Shown piece by piece: positions 16,414 to 25,498 of a stretch of 64,000 nt of DNA. Source of the stretch: Thiohalocapsa marina (GTDB taxonomy: Bacteria; Pseudomonadota; Gammaproteobacteria; Chromatiales; Chromatiaceae); the NCBI RefSeq assembly GCF_008632335.1, contig NZ_VWXX01000013.1, positions 1 to 64,000 on the forward strand, read 5' to 3'. Numbering within the stretch: the first letter of the stretch is position 1; the number at the start of each line of letters is the position of its first letter. A program made the translations under genes and the position numbers. The notes beneath the pieces were generated by a model that worked only from the letters and a program-made list of their open reading frames with translations, was not told the DNA's origin and did no database searches.

Positions 16414-17184
16414 TCACTCGAGCAAGCGCCGGATCACCATCCCTGCCAGTGTCAGGCCGAACAGCGCAGGCATGTAGCTGATGGTGCCGTTGACCGCACG
16501 CGGACGACCCCGACCGGTGGGCTCCGGCGGCAGCGGCGGGCGTGCGGGCTCGGTGGACCAGACCGCCAGCACGCCCCGCTCATGGCCCTGGCGGCGCAGG
16601 CGTCGGCGCACCTCCCGGGCCAGCGGACAGACCTCGCTGTCCATCAGGTCACCGACGCACAGGCGGGTGGGGTCCAGCTTGCCGCCGGCGCCCATGCTCG
16701 CGGCCACCGGCACGCCCTGTGCCAGCGCCGCGCTGATCAGGGCCACCTTGCTGCTCAGACTGTCGATGGCGTCCACCACCTGGTGGAAGCCGCGCCCATC
16801 CAGCCCCTGCCCCACCAGCGCTGGCAGTTCATCCACCGCCAGGAAGCGATCGATCCGAGTGACCCGGCAATGCGGGTTGATGTCAGCGATGCGCTCGGCG
16901 ATGACCTCCACCTTGGGCCGCCCCAGGGTGCTGTTGAGGGCGCAGAGCTGGCGGTTCAGATTGGAGGCGACCACAGTGTCATGGTCGGCGATGGTCAGCG
17001 CGCCGACCCCGGCACGCGCCAGCGCTTCGGCAACGAAGGAGCCGACGCCCCCGAGGCCCGCCAGCAGCACCCGCGCATTCGCCAGCCGCGCCACCCCGTC
17101 CTCTCCCAGCAGAATGCCGGTGCGTTCCCAGAGCGGATTGTCGGTCATCGTGTCGGCCAGAGTATCAGGCAGCGTGTCAATCAT
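16414..17184 (-). CDS. tcdA: tRNA threonylcarbamoyladenosine dehydratase TcdA
   Basis: A 256-residue E1/ThiF-fold ATPase that cyclises t6A37 to ct6A37 in ANN-decoding tRNAs. The adenylate-binding motif is VLLAGLGGVGSFVAEALARAG, followed by DHDTVVASNLNRQLCAL and VVDAIDSLSSKVALI. The C-terminal VNGTISYMPALFGLTLAG is typical of CsdL/TcdA. I start at the ATG at 17184, which overlaps the tatD stop by 8 nt; an internal ATG (MTDNP) is an alternative. The catalytic cysteine region reads DSEVCPLA. It is co-transcribed with the TatD-family gene. Confidence 0.92.
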   Translation of the reverse strand: MIDTLPDTLADTMTDNPLWERTGILLGEDGVARLANARVLLAGLGGVGSFVAEALARAGVGALTIADHDTVVASNLNRQLCALNSTLGRPKVEVIAERIADINPHCRVTRIDRFLAVDELPALVGQGLDGRGFHQVVDAIDSLSSKVALISAALAQGVPVAASMGAGGKLDPTRLCVGDLMDSEVCPLAREVRRRLRRQGHERGVLAVWSTEPARPPLPPEPTGRGRPRAVNGTISYMPALFGLTLAGMVIRRLLE

Positions 17185-17980
17185 GATGAGCAGGCTCCGG
17201 TGCATGCCAGGGTGCATCGAGCCCGAGCACCTCCCGGGCGTTGGCAGTGGTCACGGCGGCGATGGACTCCGGGTCGGCATCCCGCGCTGCAGCCAGGGCC
17301 GAGAGTACTTCCGGCAGATATTCCGGGCTGTTGCGCTGAAAGCGATGCGACGCCACGGTCAGATCCGGCGCGTCGGTCTCCAGCACGATGGCCTCCAGCG
17401 GCAGTTCGCGGGCCAGCCGCCGCAACCGGGCCGAGCGCTCGAAGGTGAGCATGCCGCCGAAGCCGAGCTTGAAGCCGAGCGTGACATACTGCTGCGCCTG
17501 TTGCAGGCTGCCGTTGAAGGCGTGCGCAATGCCACCCCGCACCCCGGTCTGCCGCAGCAGCGCCAGCATGGCATCGTGGGCCTTGCGCACATGCAGCAGC
17601 ACCGGCAGGCCGGCGTCGCGCGCCAGGCACAGCTGCGCGGCACACAGGCGCTGCTGCTGCGCCGGATCAGATGCCGCAGCATGAAAGTCAAGCCCGATCT
17701 CTCCCACCGCCACCGGCCGCACCGTTGCCAGCGCCTGCTCCAGCCGCTGCAGGTCCGAGGCCCGATGCTGCTGCATGAACAACGGGTGCAGGCCCAGGGC
17801 CGGGAACAGGTCCGGCTCGGCGTCGCACAGCGCCAGCAGCGGCTTCCAGCCCGCGGCGTCGATGCCCGGCACAACAATGGCCCGGACACCGGCGGCCCGC
17901 GTGCGCTGCAGCACAGCACCGCGGTCCGGCTCGAACGCCGCCACGTCCAGGTGGCAATGGGTATCGATCAGGTACGCCAC
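17177..17980 (-). CDS. TatD-family metal-dependent DNase (YjjV-like)
   Basis: A 267-residue amidohydrolase-fold nuclease. Metal ligands are in LIDTHCHLD, VGEIGLDFH, LLHVRKAHD, AHAFNGS and LETDAPDL, all intact. The overall pattern is closer to E. coli YjjV than to TatD itself. Family members have 3'-5' exonuclease activity and roles in DNA repair or degradation. Translation starts with GTG. The stop overlaps the tcdA start by 8 nt. Confidence 0.92.
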   Translation of the reverse strand: MAYLIDTHCHLDVAAFEPDRGAVLQRTRAAGVRAIVVPGIDAAGWKPLLALCDAEPDLFPALGLHPLFMQQHRASDLQRLEQALATVRPVAVGEIGLDFHAAASDPAQQQRLCAAQLCLARDAGLPVLLHVRKAHDAMLALLRQTGVRGGIAHAFNGSLQQAQQYVTLGFKLGFGGMLTFERSARLRRLARELPLEAIVLETDAPDLTVASHRFQRNSPEYLPEVLSALAAARDADPESIAAVTTANAREVLGLDAPWHAPEPAHHD

Positions 17981-17999
17981 ACCAGTTCACCACACCAGA

Positions 18000-18518
18000 T
18001 CACCACATCAGGTCATCCGGCACCTTGTAGTCGGCGTATTCGTCGTCCTCCTCCGCGGCGGGCGTGTTCCGCACCAGCACCAGGCTCGCGTCGAAGGCTG
18101 CGACCCGCTCGGCCACCTGGGCCGGCACCAGCTGGTAGAAGTCGTCCTGGCGCACGATGGCCAGCTCCCCCGCCACCAGTTGGCGCTGCTGCTCGGCATT
18201 GACATAGAGCCGCTTGAGCGTGCTGCCGTCGGTGAAATTGTAGGCCAGGTCGCCGGCATCGCGCGGCACCCGCTGATCCCGGATCAGCTGCCAGATGGCC
18301 ACCAACTCGGCCTTGCGCCTGGCCTCTTCCTCGCGCTGGCGGTTCAGTTCGCGGTCCTGGCGCTTCTTCTCCGACGCTGCCTGCCGGACCTGACGACGCG
18401 CGGCGTCGTCCGTTGCACCGGCGCGCTGCTGCTTGCGCTTCTTGCTCTTTGCTTGCTTGAGCTGCTGATCACTCACCAGCCCCGCCTTCAGCAGTTGATC
18501 CTGAAGGGAATTGGCCAT
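18000..18518 (-). CDS. DUF2058 family nucleoprotein-like (YaiL)
   Basis: A 172-residue protein beginning MANSLQDQLLKAGLVSDQQL, followed by a strongly charged Lys/Arg/Gln/Glu coiled-coil-like stretch and a C-terminal domain with YNFTDGSTLKRLYVN and LVRNTPAAEEDDEYADYKVP. This is the DUF2058/YaiL family, common in gammaproteobacteria and of unknown molecular role. The ATG at 18518 is chosen because family members begin at this point; the upstream extension is basic and unrelated. Confidence 0.9.
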   Translation of the reverse strand: MANSLQDQLLKAGLVSDQQLKQAKSKKRKQQRAGATDDAARRQVRQAASEKKRQDRELNRQREEEARRKAELVAIWQLIRDQRVPRDAGDLAYNFTDGSTLKRLYVNAEQQRQLVAGELAIVRQDDFYQLVPAQVAERVAAFDASLVLVRNTPAAEEDDEYADYKVPDDLMW

Positions 18519-18721
18519 GGCGTCTCTCCTGCGCCTCTGTTTGCGCCCTGGGTGTTGTTGTCTGCGACCATCCACCGCATCGGACGGACAGTATCGAGCG
18601 GCGCATTGTATACCGGTTACCCAACCGACGAGCCGACCGCATCAGGGCTGTCGTTCGCCGCGGCGTCGGGGGTAAACTTGGGCGGTCATTCACGCACATT
18701 GAGTCAAGCAAGCGTCAACCA

Positions 18722-19243
18722 ATGATCACGATTCGCAAACCCCTAGTCGCCTGTGTCCTGGGTATCAGCCTGCTCGGCGGCGTCGCCATCGACGCCAGCG
18801 CCCAGACCATCGGCTTCGTCGACATGCAGCGGGTGCTGGAGGAGAGCGCACTGGGCAAGGCGGCCCAGGCTGAGCTGGACACCCGCTTCGGCGACCAGCA
18901 GCAGGCCTTCACCCAGCGCGAGCAAGAGATCCGCCAGATGCAGGCGGCGCTAGAACGCGACAAGCCCCTGATGAGCAAGGAGCAGGTGGAGAAGCGAGAG
19001 ACCGAGCTGCGGGCATTGATCGAACAGTTCGAGAAGGACTTCAACGCCGTTCAGCGCGAGGTCATGCAGGTCCAGCAGGAGCAGGGCCAGCGCGTGCTGG
19101 CCCCGGCACGCAAGGCCATCGACACCGTGGCGAAAAAGGCCAAGCTGACCGCGGTGTTCGAGTCGACCCAGGCCGGTCTGCTCTACATGGGCGACGATGC
19201 GGACATCACCGATCAGGTAATCAAGGCCCTGAACGCCCAGTAG
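18722..19243 (+). CDS. skp: OmpH/Skp periplasmic chaperone family protein
   Basis: A 173-residue protein with a cleavable signal (cut after ASA, mature QTIGFVDMQRVL) and a long coiled-coil region of Glu/Gln-rich heptads. It ends with a small beta domain around KLTAVFESTQAGLLYMGDDA. Skp holds unfolded outer-membrane proteins on their way to BamA. The gene is separate from the usual bamA-skp-lpxD cluster, so it may be a second Skp-like paralogue. Confidence 0.88.
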   Translation: MITIRKPLVACVLGISLLGGVAIDASAQTIGFVDMQRVLEESALGKAAQAELDTRFGDQQQAFTQREQEIRQMQAALERDKPLMSKEQVEKRETELRALIEQFEKDFNAVQREVMQVQQEQGQRVLAPARKAIDTVAKKAKLTAVFESTQAGLLYMGDDADITDQVIKALNAQ

Positions 19244-19530
19244 CGCATCGAGCGCGCTCTGCGCCATCGGCACTGAAATCGGCGCATCCATAACCTGGAT
19301 CACGATTCAAGGGTCTTTGTTGGCCCCGGCCTGATACGCCTTGGTTTACAATCGCCGCCGGAGCCCGGAAACGGTGCCAACGCCCCCGAACCAGGCCGAC
19401 GCACCCGAGCCGCTCCACCGCCTGAGAACTTTCCGCCCCCGGCGCATGACCAGCGCATCACCGGGGCATCACCAGGGCACCGCCGCCGCACCACTGTGCC
19501 GGTGCCATCGCTTCGGAGGAAGACCACCCG

Positions 19531-19767
19531 ATGCTGGGAGAAAAACACGACCTGGTCCACGAGTTCCCGGAGCTCGAAGGCAAGATCGAGGCGATGCGGG
19601 CCGAAAGTGCCCCGTTCGCCGAGCTCATGGACCAGTACGACGGGCTCGATGAGCGCGTGCGCAAGCTCGAGGAACTGGGCACCCCGGTGGCCGACGAGAC
19701 CATCGAGGACCTGAAAAAGGAACGCCTTCTGCTGAAGGACAAACTCTACCAACTGCTCCGCGGCTGA
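19531..19767 (+). CDS. YdcH-family (DUF465) small protein
   Basis: A 78-residue helical hairpin protein: EKHDLVHEFPELEGKIEAMR, then DGLDERVRKLEE and the C-terminal LKKERLLLKDKLYQLL, the signature of YdcH/DUF465. Function is unknown. A ggagga ribosome-binding site precedes the ATG. It lies just upstream of an ABC exporter gene on the same strand. Confidence 0.93.
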   Translation: MLGEKHDLVHEFPELEGKIEAMRAESAPFAELMDQYDGLDERVRKLEELGTPVADETIEDLKKERLLLKDKLYQLLRG

Positions 19768-19822
19768 CGCGCGGCGGAGGGGTGTCTCGGGCCTTCTGGT
19801 TCGGGGCCCGAGTCAACCCACC

Positions 19823-21649
19823 ATGCGATCGCATCCCGCTATCGGCGACGACGCCGAACGTCCAGGCGGCCGGCGGCTGAAGCCGCTGCTGCAACTGCTT
19901 GCCTTTACCCGCCCCTACCTCGGGCGACTGCTGCTTGCGCTGCTGGCGCTGGTGGTCGCCGCGGGTGCGCTGCTGGCCTTTGGTCAGGTCATTCGCAACG
20001 TGGTGGACTACGGCCTGGCGGACGGCTCCACCCGGGCCCTCAACCTGGCCCTGCTGGCATTTCTCAGCGTGGTCGCGCTGCTGTCGGTGGCCATAACGGC
20101 CCGCAGCTATCTGCTCAACTGGATTGGCGAGCGGGTGGTGGCGGATGTGCGGCGGGCGGTGTTCGAGCGTACCCTGGCGCTGGACGTCGGCTTCTACGAG
20201 ACCAACCGCACCGGCGAACTCATCTCCCGCCTGACCAGCGACACCGCGCTGCTGCAGGTGGTGGTGGGCTCCACCCTGGCCATGGGCCTGCGCACCGGGC
20301 TGCTGGCCGTCGGTGGCATTGCCATGCTGGCCATCACCAGCCCGCGGCTCACCGCCATGGTGCTACTGGGCGTGCCCCTGGTGGTGGTGCCCACCTGGCT
20401 GCTCGGCGCCCGCGTGCGGCGTCTGTCGCGCAAGAGCCAGGACCGCATCGGCGACGTTGCCGCCTACGTAGACGAAACCCTGCACGCCATCCGCACGGTG
20501 CAGGCCTTCGGCCACGAGCCCATCGACCAGCGGCGCTACGCCGAGCGGGTCGAGCAGGCCTTCGACACCGCCATGCGGCGCTCCCTGAACAGCGCGCTGA
20601 TGAGCGGCATGGTCACCATGGTCACCTTCGGCGCCATCGGCACCGTGCTCTGGGTGGGCGGCAACGAGGTGCTCACCGGCGAGCTCAGCGGCGGCGAGCT
20701 GTCAGCCTTTCTGTTCTATGCCATCCTGGTCGCCGGCTCGGTGGGCTCGCTCAGCGAGATCATCGGCCAGCTGCTGCGCGGCGCCGGCGCCAGCGAGCGG
20801 CTGATGGAGCTGTTGCAGACGCAACCCAAGATCGCCGCCCCGGCACAGCCGCGCAGCCTGCCGACCCGGGTCAGCGGAGCGGTACGGGCCGAGGGCCTCA
20901 GCTTCAGTTACCCGGCGCGCCCGGGCATCCTGGCCCTTGCCGACCTGGACCTGGACATCCGCCCCGGTCAGCGGGTGGCGCTGGTGGGGCCGTCCGGTGC
21001 CGGCAAGTCGACCCTGTTCCATCTGCTGCTGCGCTTCTATGACCCGCAGCGGGGGCGCCTGACCCTCGACGGCGTCGACCTGCGCGAACTGGCCCCGTCG
21101 GAGCTGCGCCGGCACATCGCCGTGGTACCGCAGGATCCGGTGATCTTTGGCAGCGACGCCCGGGAGAACATCCGCTATGGCCTGGAGGGCACCGACGAGG
21201 CCGCGGTGCGCGCCGCCGCCCGCGCCGCTCATGCGGACGATTTCATCCAGCGTCTGCCCCAGGGCTATGACACCTTCCTCGGCGAGCGCGGGGTGCGCCT
21301 GTCTGGCGGCGAACGCCAGCGCATCGCCGTGGCCCGCGCCATTCTGCGGGACCCTGCCCTGCTGCTGCTGGACGAGGCCACCAGCGCCCTCGATGCCGAG
21401 AGCGAACGCCTGGTGCAGGAGGCGCTGGAACATCTAATGCGCGATCGCACCAGCATCGTCATCGCCCACCGCCTGGCTACCGTGCGCCAGGCAGACCGCA
21501 TCCTGGTGCTGGACCAGGGCCGCATCGTCGCCAGCGGCCGCCACGAGGAACTGCTGGCCGAGAACGGTCTGTATGCGCGGCTGGCGTCACTGCAGTTCCA
21601 GGACGTCAACCAGCCGCCTGCGGCACCCGGAATCGCGCCCGCATCCTGA
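19823..21649 (+). CDS. ABC exporter, fused permease and ATPase (MsbA/BmrA-like)
   Basis: A 608-residue half-transporter. Six transmembrane helices span roughly residues 25-310, beginning FTRPYLGRLLLALLALVVAA and including the coupling-helix region FYETNRTGELISRLTSD. The nucleotide-binding domain follows, with Walker A GPSGAGKST, Q-loop VVPQDPVIF, signature LSGGERQRIAVARA, Walker B LLLLDEATSALD and H-loop IAHRL. It would act as a homodimer in the inner membrane exporting a lipid or hydrophobic compound. The substrate cannot be read from sequence. The N-terminal 20 residues are poorly conserved, so the start may be further in. Confidence 0.93.
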   Translation: MRSHPAIGDDAERPGGRRLKPLLQLLAFTRPYLGRLLLALLALVVAAGALLAFGQVIRNVVDYGLADGSTRALNLALLAFLSVVALLSVAITARSYLLNWIGERVVADVRRAVFERTLALDVGFYETNRTGELISRLTSDTALLQVVVGSTLAMGLRTGLLAVGGIAMLAITSPRLTAMVLLGVPLVVVPTWLLGARVRRLSRKSQDRIGDVAAYVDETLHAIRTVQAFGHEPIDQRRYAERVEQAFDTAMRRSLNSALMSGMVTMVTFGAIGTVLWVGGNEVLTGELSGGELSAFLFYAILVAGSVGSLSEIIGQLLRGAGASERLMELLQTQPKIAAPAQPRSLPTRVSGAVRAEGLSFSYPARPGILALADLDLDIRPGQRVALVGPSGAGKSTLFHLLLRFYDPQRGRLTLDGVDLRELAPSELRRHIAVVPQDPVIFGSDARENIRYGLEGTDEAAVRAAARAAHADDFIQRLPQGYDTFLGERGVRLSGGERQRIAVARAILRDPALLLLDEATSALDAESERLVQEALEHLMRDRTSIVIAHRLATVRQADRILVLDQGRIVASGRHEELLAENGLYARLASLQFQDVNQPPAAPGIAPAS

Positions 21650-21675
21650 GATTGGAGATTGGGGTTGCGTCCCCG

Positions 21676-22320
21676 TCAGCCACGCTGCACCCGCGCCTTC
21701 TCCACCAACTGTTCCGCAATTCGGATCAGGCCGGCATGGCCCGCCGCGCCGTCCCCGGTTACCACATAGCGGCCGTCCACCACGATGCGAGGCACCGCGT
21801 CGATCCCCATGCGCCGCTCCAGATCGGCCGCCTTGCGCAGGGCCATCTCCACCGCGAAGCCGTTGTAGACCTTGGCAAAGGCATCCGCATCCAGCCCCTG
21901 CTCCGCAATCCACTTGAGGATGTTCCTTTCGGTGTAGAGATTCATCCGCTGCCGGGTCACGGCATCGAAGACCGCCTGATCCAGCTGCGCCAGATGGCCG
22001 CCAAACTCCAGCGCATAGAACAGCCGCGCCAGCGCGACCCAGGCCCCGCGACCAAAGGTCACCGGCACGCGCCGAAAGAGGATGTCCGACGGCAGCGCCT
22101 CGGCCCACTCGGTGATCAGCGGGTTCATCTGGCTGCAATGGGAGCAACCGTAGGAAAAGAACTCAAGCACCTCGATCCGTTCCGGCTCGGCGGACGGCTG
22201 CGGCGGCGACAGCGGACGCCAGTCCCGCCCCTCCACCAGCATCTGCGCCCCGACAACCCGCGGTGCCAGGGCCGTTCCCAGCAGACCGAGCAGACCCACC
22301 TGAAACTCGCGACGCGTCAT
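21676..22320 (-). CDS. DsbA-like thiol:disulfide protein with Tat-type signal
   Basis: A 214-residue thioredoxin-fold protein. The active site lies in FFSYGCSHCSQMNPL, so the dipeptide between the cysteines is Ser-His instead of the Pro-His of DsbA. The cis-proline loop is GIDAVPRIVVDG. The N-terminus MTRREFQVGLLGLLGTALAP carries a twin-arginine motif, suggesting folded export to the periplasm. I place the start at the third of three consecutive ATGs because only that one has proper spacing to AAGG. It likely oxidises or isomerises disulfides. Confidence 0.88.
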   Translation of the reverse strand: MTRREFQVGLLGLLGTALAPRVVGAQMLVEGRDWRPLSPPQPSAEPERIEVLEFFSYGCSHCSQMNPLITEWAEALPSDILFRRVPVTFGRGAWVALARLFYALEFGGHLAQLDQAVFDAVTRQRMNLYTERNILKWIAEQGLDADAFAKVYNGFAVEMALRKAADLERRMGIDAVPRIVVDGRYVVTGDGAAGHAGLIRIAEQLVEKARVQRG

Positions 22321-22380
22321 CATCATCCTTCCAGCTCCGAACAAACGCCACTCAGACCGTGGCCGGACATTGGTGATTCT

Positions 22381-22430
22381 TGATTCTAGAACCTTGATTC
22401 TAAAACCTTGATTCTACAACCTTGCTTCTG
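22381..22430. repeat. 14-bp tandem repeat, about 3.6 units
   Basis: Three near-identical units (tgattctagaacct, tgattctaaaacct, tgattctacaacct) and a partial fourth lie between the divergently placed 3' end of coaX and the start of the DsbA-like gene. It is AT-rich compared with its surroundings. It may influence DsbA-like expression or simply be slippage-derived. Confidence 0.85.
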
Positions 22431-22529
22431 AAAATTGGCACCTTTGCCGAGAACCGACAAACCCAAAGGCGCGGAGAACAGCGCCGTCAGCAGGAACAGC
22501 AGCTGCTGAAAGATGCACAAGCGGCAGGC

Positions 22530-23270
22530 TCAGACGAACCGACTCAGGCCCTGCAGCACCAGGTCCGGCTGATGCACCGCCGGACGGTCGATGGCCGGCA
22601 GCAACCGCTCGGCGTCGCCGCCGGTGATGATCAGGCACGGGCTGTTGCCGGTCTCCTGCGCCAGCCGGTCCAGCAGCCGCTCGGCCAGCGCCGCCGGGGC
22701 CTGGATGCTGGCGGCGGCAATGGCCTCGCCGGTATCCGCCGCCCAGGACTGATTGCCATCGGCGGACTCGTGCCGCGGGATCAGGGTCCCGGTCAGCAGA
22801 CTGTCGCGCATCATCTGCACACCGGGCAGGATCAGGCCGCCGAGGTGCCGACCTGCGGCATCCAGCAGGTCATAGGTCACCGCGGTACCGGCGTCGACGA
22901 TCACCTTGTCGCCCGGCGGCCCAGCATGCTGTGCCCCTACCAGGGCCAGGAACCGATCCACCCCCAGCCGCGCGGGCTGCGCATACGCAATCCGCACGCC
23001 ATGGGCGCTCGCCCGGGTCTCCACCACCCGCACCCCGCACTGCCAGCTCGCCCGGGCCACCGCAGCCACGGCATCCAGCACGGACCGAGGGCCGACACAG
23101 GCGACCACCAGTTGTGCGATCCCCGTCAGGGACTCCCAGGCCGCAAGCAGGTCGATGGGCAATGCGCCATGATGCTTCGCGGCCCCCGGCCGACACAACT
23201 GGCGACCATCCCACAGGGCCCACTTGACGGAGGTGTTGCCGATATCGACGAGCAGGTGTTTGCTGGGCAT
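22530..23270 (-). CDS. coaX: Type III pantothenate kinase
   Basis: A 246-residue ASKHA-fold kinase that phosphorylates pantothenate, the first step of coenzyme A synthesis. Motifs are LLVDIGNTSVKWAL (phosphate 1), RLGVDRFLALVGA, VIVDAGTAVTYDLL (phosphate 2), GGLILPGVQMM and LIITGGDAERL (adenosine). All are intact. In related bacteria it often follows birA, which is not present here. It is transcribed toward the DsbA-like gene. Confidence 0.95.
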   Translation of the reverse strand: MPSKHLLVDIGNTSVKWALWDGRQLCRPGAAKHHGALPIDLLAAWESLTGIAQLVVACVGPRSVLDAVAAVARASWQCGVRVVETRASAHGVRIAYAQPARLGVDRFLALVGAQHAGPPGDKVIVDAGTAVTYDLLDAAGRHLGGLILPGVQMMRDSLLTGTLIPRHESADGNQSWAADTGEAIAAASIQAPAALAERLLDRLAQETGNSPCLIITGGDAERLLPAIDRPAVHQPDLVLQGLSRFV

Positions 23271-23377
23271 CAGTCAGAGTCGACGACCATGAGTGTTCGG
23301 GCACAGCTCAGGCCGATGGCTTGTTTGGTTCGGGTTGGTTTGGACTTGTCATAGTCTCGCACGTTGCCCCGCTGCTT

Positions 23378-25486
23378 TCACTCCAGATGGACGCGCACGC
23401 GACTGGCGCGGCCATCCGCATCGATCACCGAGATGGTGGCATAGCCCGGCCCGTCCGGTCGCCAGCGAGCGGTGCGAACAAACCGCTCCTGGGCAATCGG
23501 CCGACCATTGGCCAGCCACACCAGCGGCGGGCGGCCATCGCGCGCCTGCAGCACCAGCTCGCCACCGGCCCCCTGCCGCAGCCCCAGGTCCACACGGGCG
23601 CCATCCGGCGGAAAGGCAATCTCCACCCCGTCCAGCCGGGACGCCGGGTCCGCAGCCGCTGCCGGACGCACCGCCCGCAGGGTCGGCGGCAGATCGGTCG
23701 TGCGCGCCAGCCACACATCGCGCCCTGGGGGCGGCAGCGGCACGCGGCGGCCGAGCCGCGCATAGGCATCGCGCAGCAGCGGTACCGCCGCCGTCCGCCC
23801 GGTCAGCCCGAACACCGGTGCCCCGTCCGGTCGACCGGCCCAGACGCCGATGACATGACGACCGTCGTACCCCAGCGCCCAGGCATCACGGTAGCCGTAG
23901 GAGGTCCCCGTCTTCATCGCCAGAGCGTCGCTGACCTGCCGCATGTCGCCGCTGCCGGACAGAATGGATCCCAGATACCAGGTGGCGCGCGATGACAGCA
24001 CCGGCGGACGATTCCCAGACGCCAGCGGAGCCGCCAGCGGGGCATCGAGCCGCTCCCGCAGGTCCAGGGCGCGGCCGCCGCGACCAATGGCGGCATACAG
24101 CGCCACCAGATCATGCAGCGTCAGGCCAACGCCCCCAAGACCGATGGCCAGCCCCGGGCTGGCGTGGCCCGCCAGTTGCGGCTCGGCACCTGCCCGCCGC
24201 AAGCGGGCCAGCAGCCGCGCCGGACCGACGGCCTGCAGCAGCGTGATCGCCGGCACATTGAGCGACGCCTGCAAGGCCTCGCGCACGGTCACCGTGCCCT
24301 GGAAGTCGCGATCGAAATTGGTCGGCGCATAGTCGCCGAAGCTGTCCGGCCGGTCCTCGATCAGGCTCTGGGGATGCGCCAGCCCCTGGTCGAAGGCCAG
24401 GCCGTAGATCAGCGGTTTCAGCGTCGAGCCCGGCGAGCGCAAGGCGCGCGTCATGTCGACGAACCCATCGCGCCCGCTGTCCAGCAGGCCGGCAGAGCCC
24501 ACTGAGGCCAGCACCTCGCCGGACCCGTGATCCGCCACCATCAGGGCCACCGAGGTACCGTCCGGCAGCGCCGCCGCATGCTCCGCCGCAAGGCGTTCCA
24601 GCCGGGCCTGCAGGCCGGCATCGATGGTCAGCCGATGTCGGCCACGACTCGGCGCATGCTCCAGCGCACGGCGCGCCGCATGGGCGGCGTGCAGCGGAAA
24701 CGCCAGCCGGCGTGTCGGCAATGGCTCGCGGCGGGCCGCCGCCGCGGTGTCCGCATCGATGATCCCCGCCGCCTCGGCCCGGGCAAGCACCCGCGCACGG
24801 CCGGCGCGCGCGCCGTCCGGCGACAGATCCGGCCGTCGGGCCCGGGGCGATTGCGGCAACGCTACCAGCAGCGCCGCCTGCGCCGGCGTCAGGCGCACCG
24901 GCTCCTTGCCGAACCAGGCCAGGGAGGCCGCCCGCACCCCCTCCAGATTGCCGCCATAGGGCGCCAGATGCAGATAGGCGGCGAGGATGGCATCCTTATC
25001 CGCCGCCCGCTCCAGGGCCAGCGCCCCGCGGATCTGCTGCCATTTTCCCGCCAGGCTGCGGGTGGACAGCCCCAGGCGCAGGCGGGCCACCTGCATGCTC
25101 AGGGTGGAGGCGCCGGAGACCACGCGGCCATGCCGCAGCGCCTGCCACGCCGCCCGCGCGATGGCCCTGGGATCAACCCCGCCGTGACTGAAGAAACGCT
25201 GGTCCTCGAACGCCAGCAACATCTCGAGCAGCAGCGGGTCCACTGCCTCGGGTTCAACCCGCAAGCGCCAGCGGCCATCGGCGACGGTGAAGGCACGCAA
25301 CAAGGTGCCGTTGCGGTCCACCACCTCGGCGGAGGTCTCGATGCGCAGGTCCGGGGTCGGGGTGGCCGCCACCTGCGCCATGAGCAGGCCGAGGCCCGCC
25401 ACCAGCAGCACAAGCCCCCCCAGGAACCAGGGCCAGCGAACGGGCCGTGCGGCGGCTGCCCCTTGACTGCCGATGCTGCTGCCCAT
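23378..25486 (-). CDS. pbpC: Penicillin-binding protein 1C
   Basis: A 702-residue bifunctional peptidoglycan synthase. An N-terminal membrane anchor (WPWFLGGLVLLVAGLGLLMA) is followed by the glycosyltransferase domain with the catalytic Glu in FEDQRFFSHGGVD, then the transpeptidase domain with SPGSTLKPLIY (nucleophile Ser), ASLNVPA (SxN) and MKTGTSYG (KTG). It ends with a BiPBP-type C-terminal domain. PBP1C is commonly paired with an alpha-2-macroglobulin gene (yfhM), which is absent here; rimO lies upstream instead. Confidence 0.95.
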   Translation of the reverse strand: MGSSIGSQGAAAARPVRWPWFLGGLVLLVAGLGLLMAQVAATPTPDLRIETSAEVVDRNGTLLRAFTVADGRWRLRVEPEAVDPLLLEMLLAFEDQRFFSHGGVDPRAIARAAWQALRHGRVVSGASTLSMQVARLRLGLSTRSLAGKWQQIRGALALERAADKDAILAAYLHLAPYGGNLEGVRAASLAWFGKEPVRLTPAQAALLVALPQSPRARRPDLSPDGARAGRARVLARAEAAGIIDADTAAAARREPLPTRRLAFPLHAAHAARRALEHAPSRGRHRLTIDAGLQARLERLAAEHAAALPDGTSVALMVADHGSGEVLASVGSAGLLDSGRDGFVDMTRALRSPGSTLKPLIYGLAFDQGLAHPQSLIEDRPDSFGDYAPTNFDRDFQGTVTVREALQASLNVPAITLLQAVGPARLLARLRRAGAEPQLAGHASPGLAIGLGGVGLTLHDLVALYAAIGRGGRALDLRERLDAPLAAPLASGNRPPVLSSRATWYLGSILSGSGDMRQVSDALAMKTGTSYGYRDAWALGYDGRHVIGVWAGRPDGAPVFGLTGRTAAVPLLRDAYARLGRRVPLPPPGRDVWLARTTDLPPTLRAVRPAAAADPASRLDGVEIAFPPDGARVDLGLRQGAGGELVLQARDGRPPLVWLANGRPIAQERFVRTARWRPDGPGYATISVIDADGRASRVRVHLE

Positions 25487-25498
25487 GCCGACCGGCTC

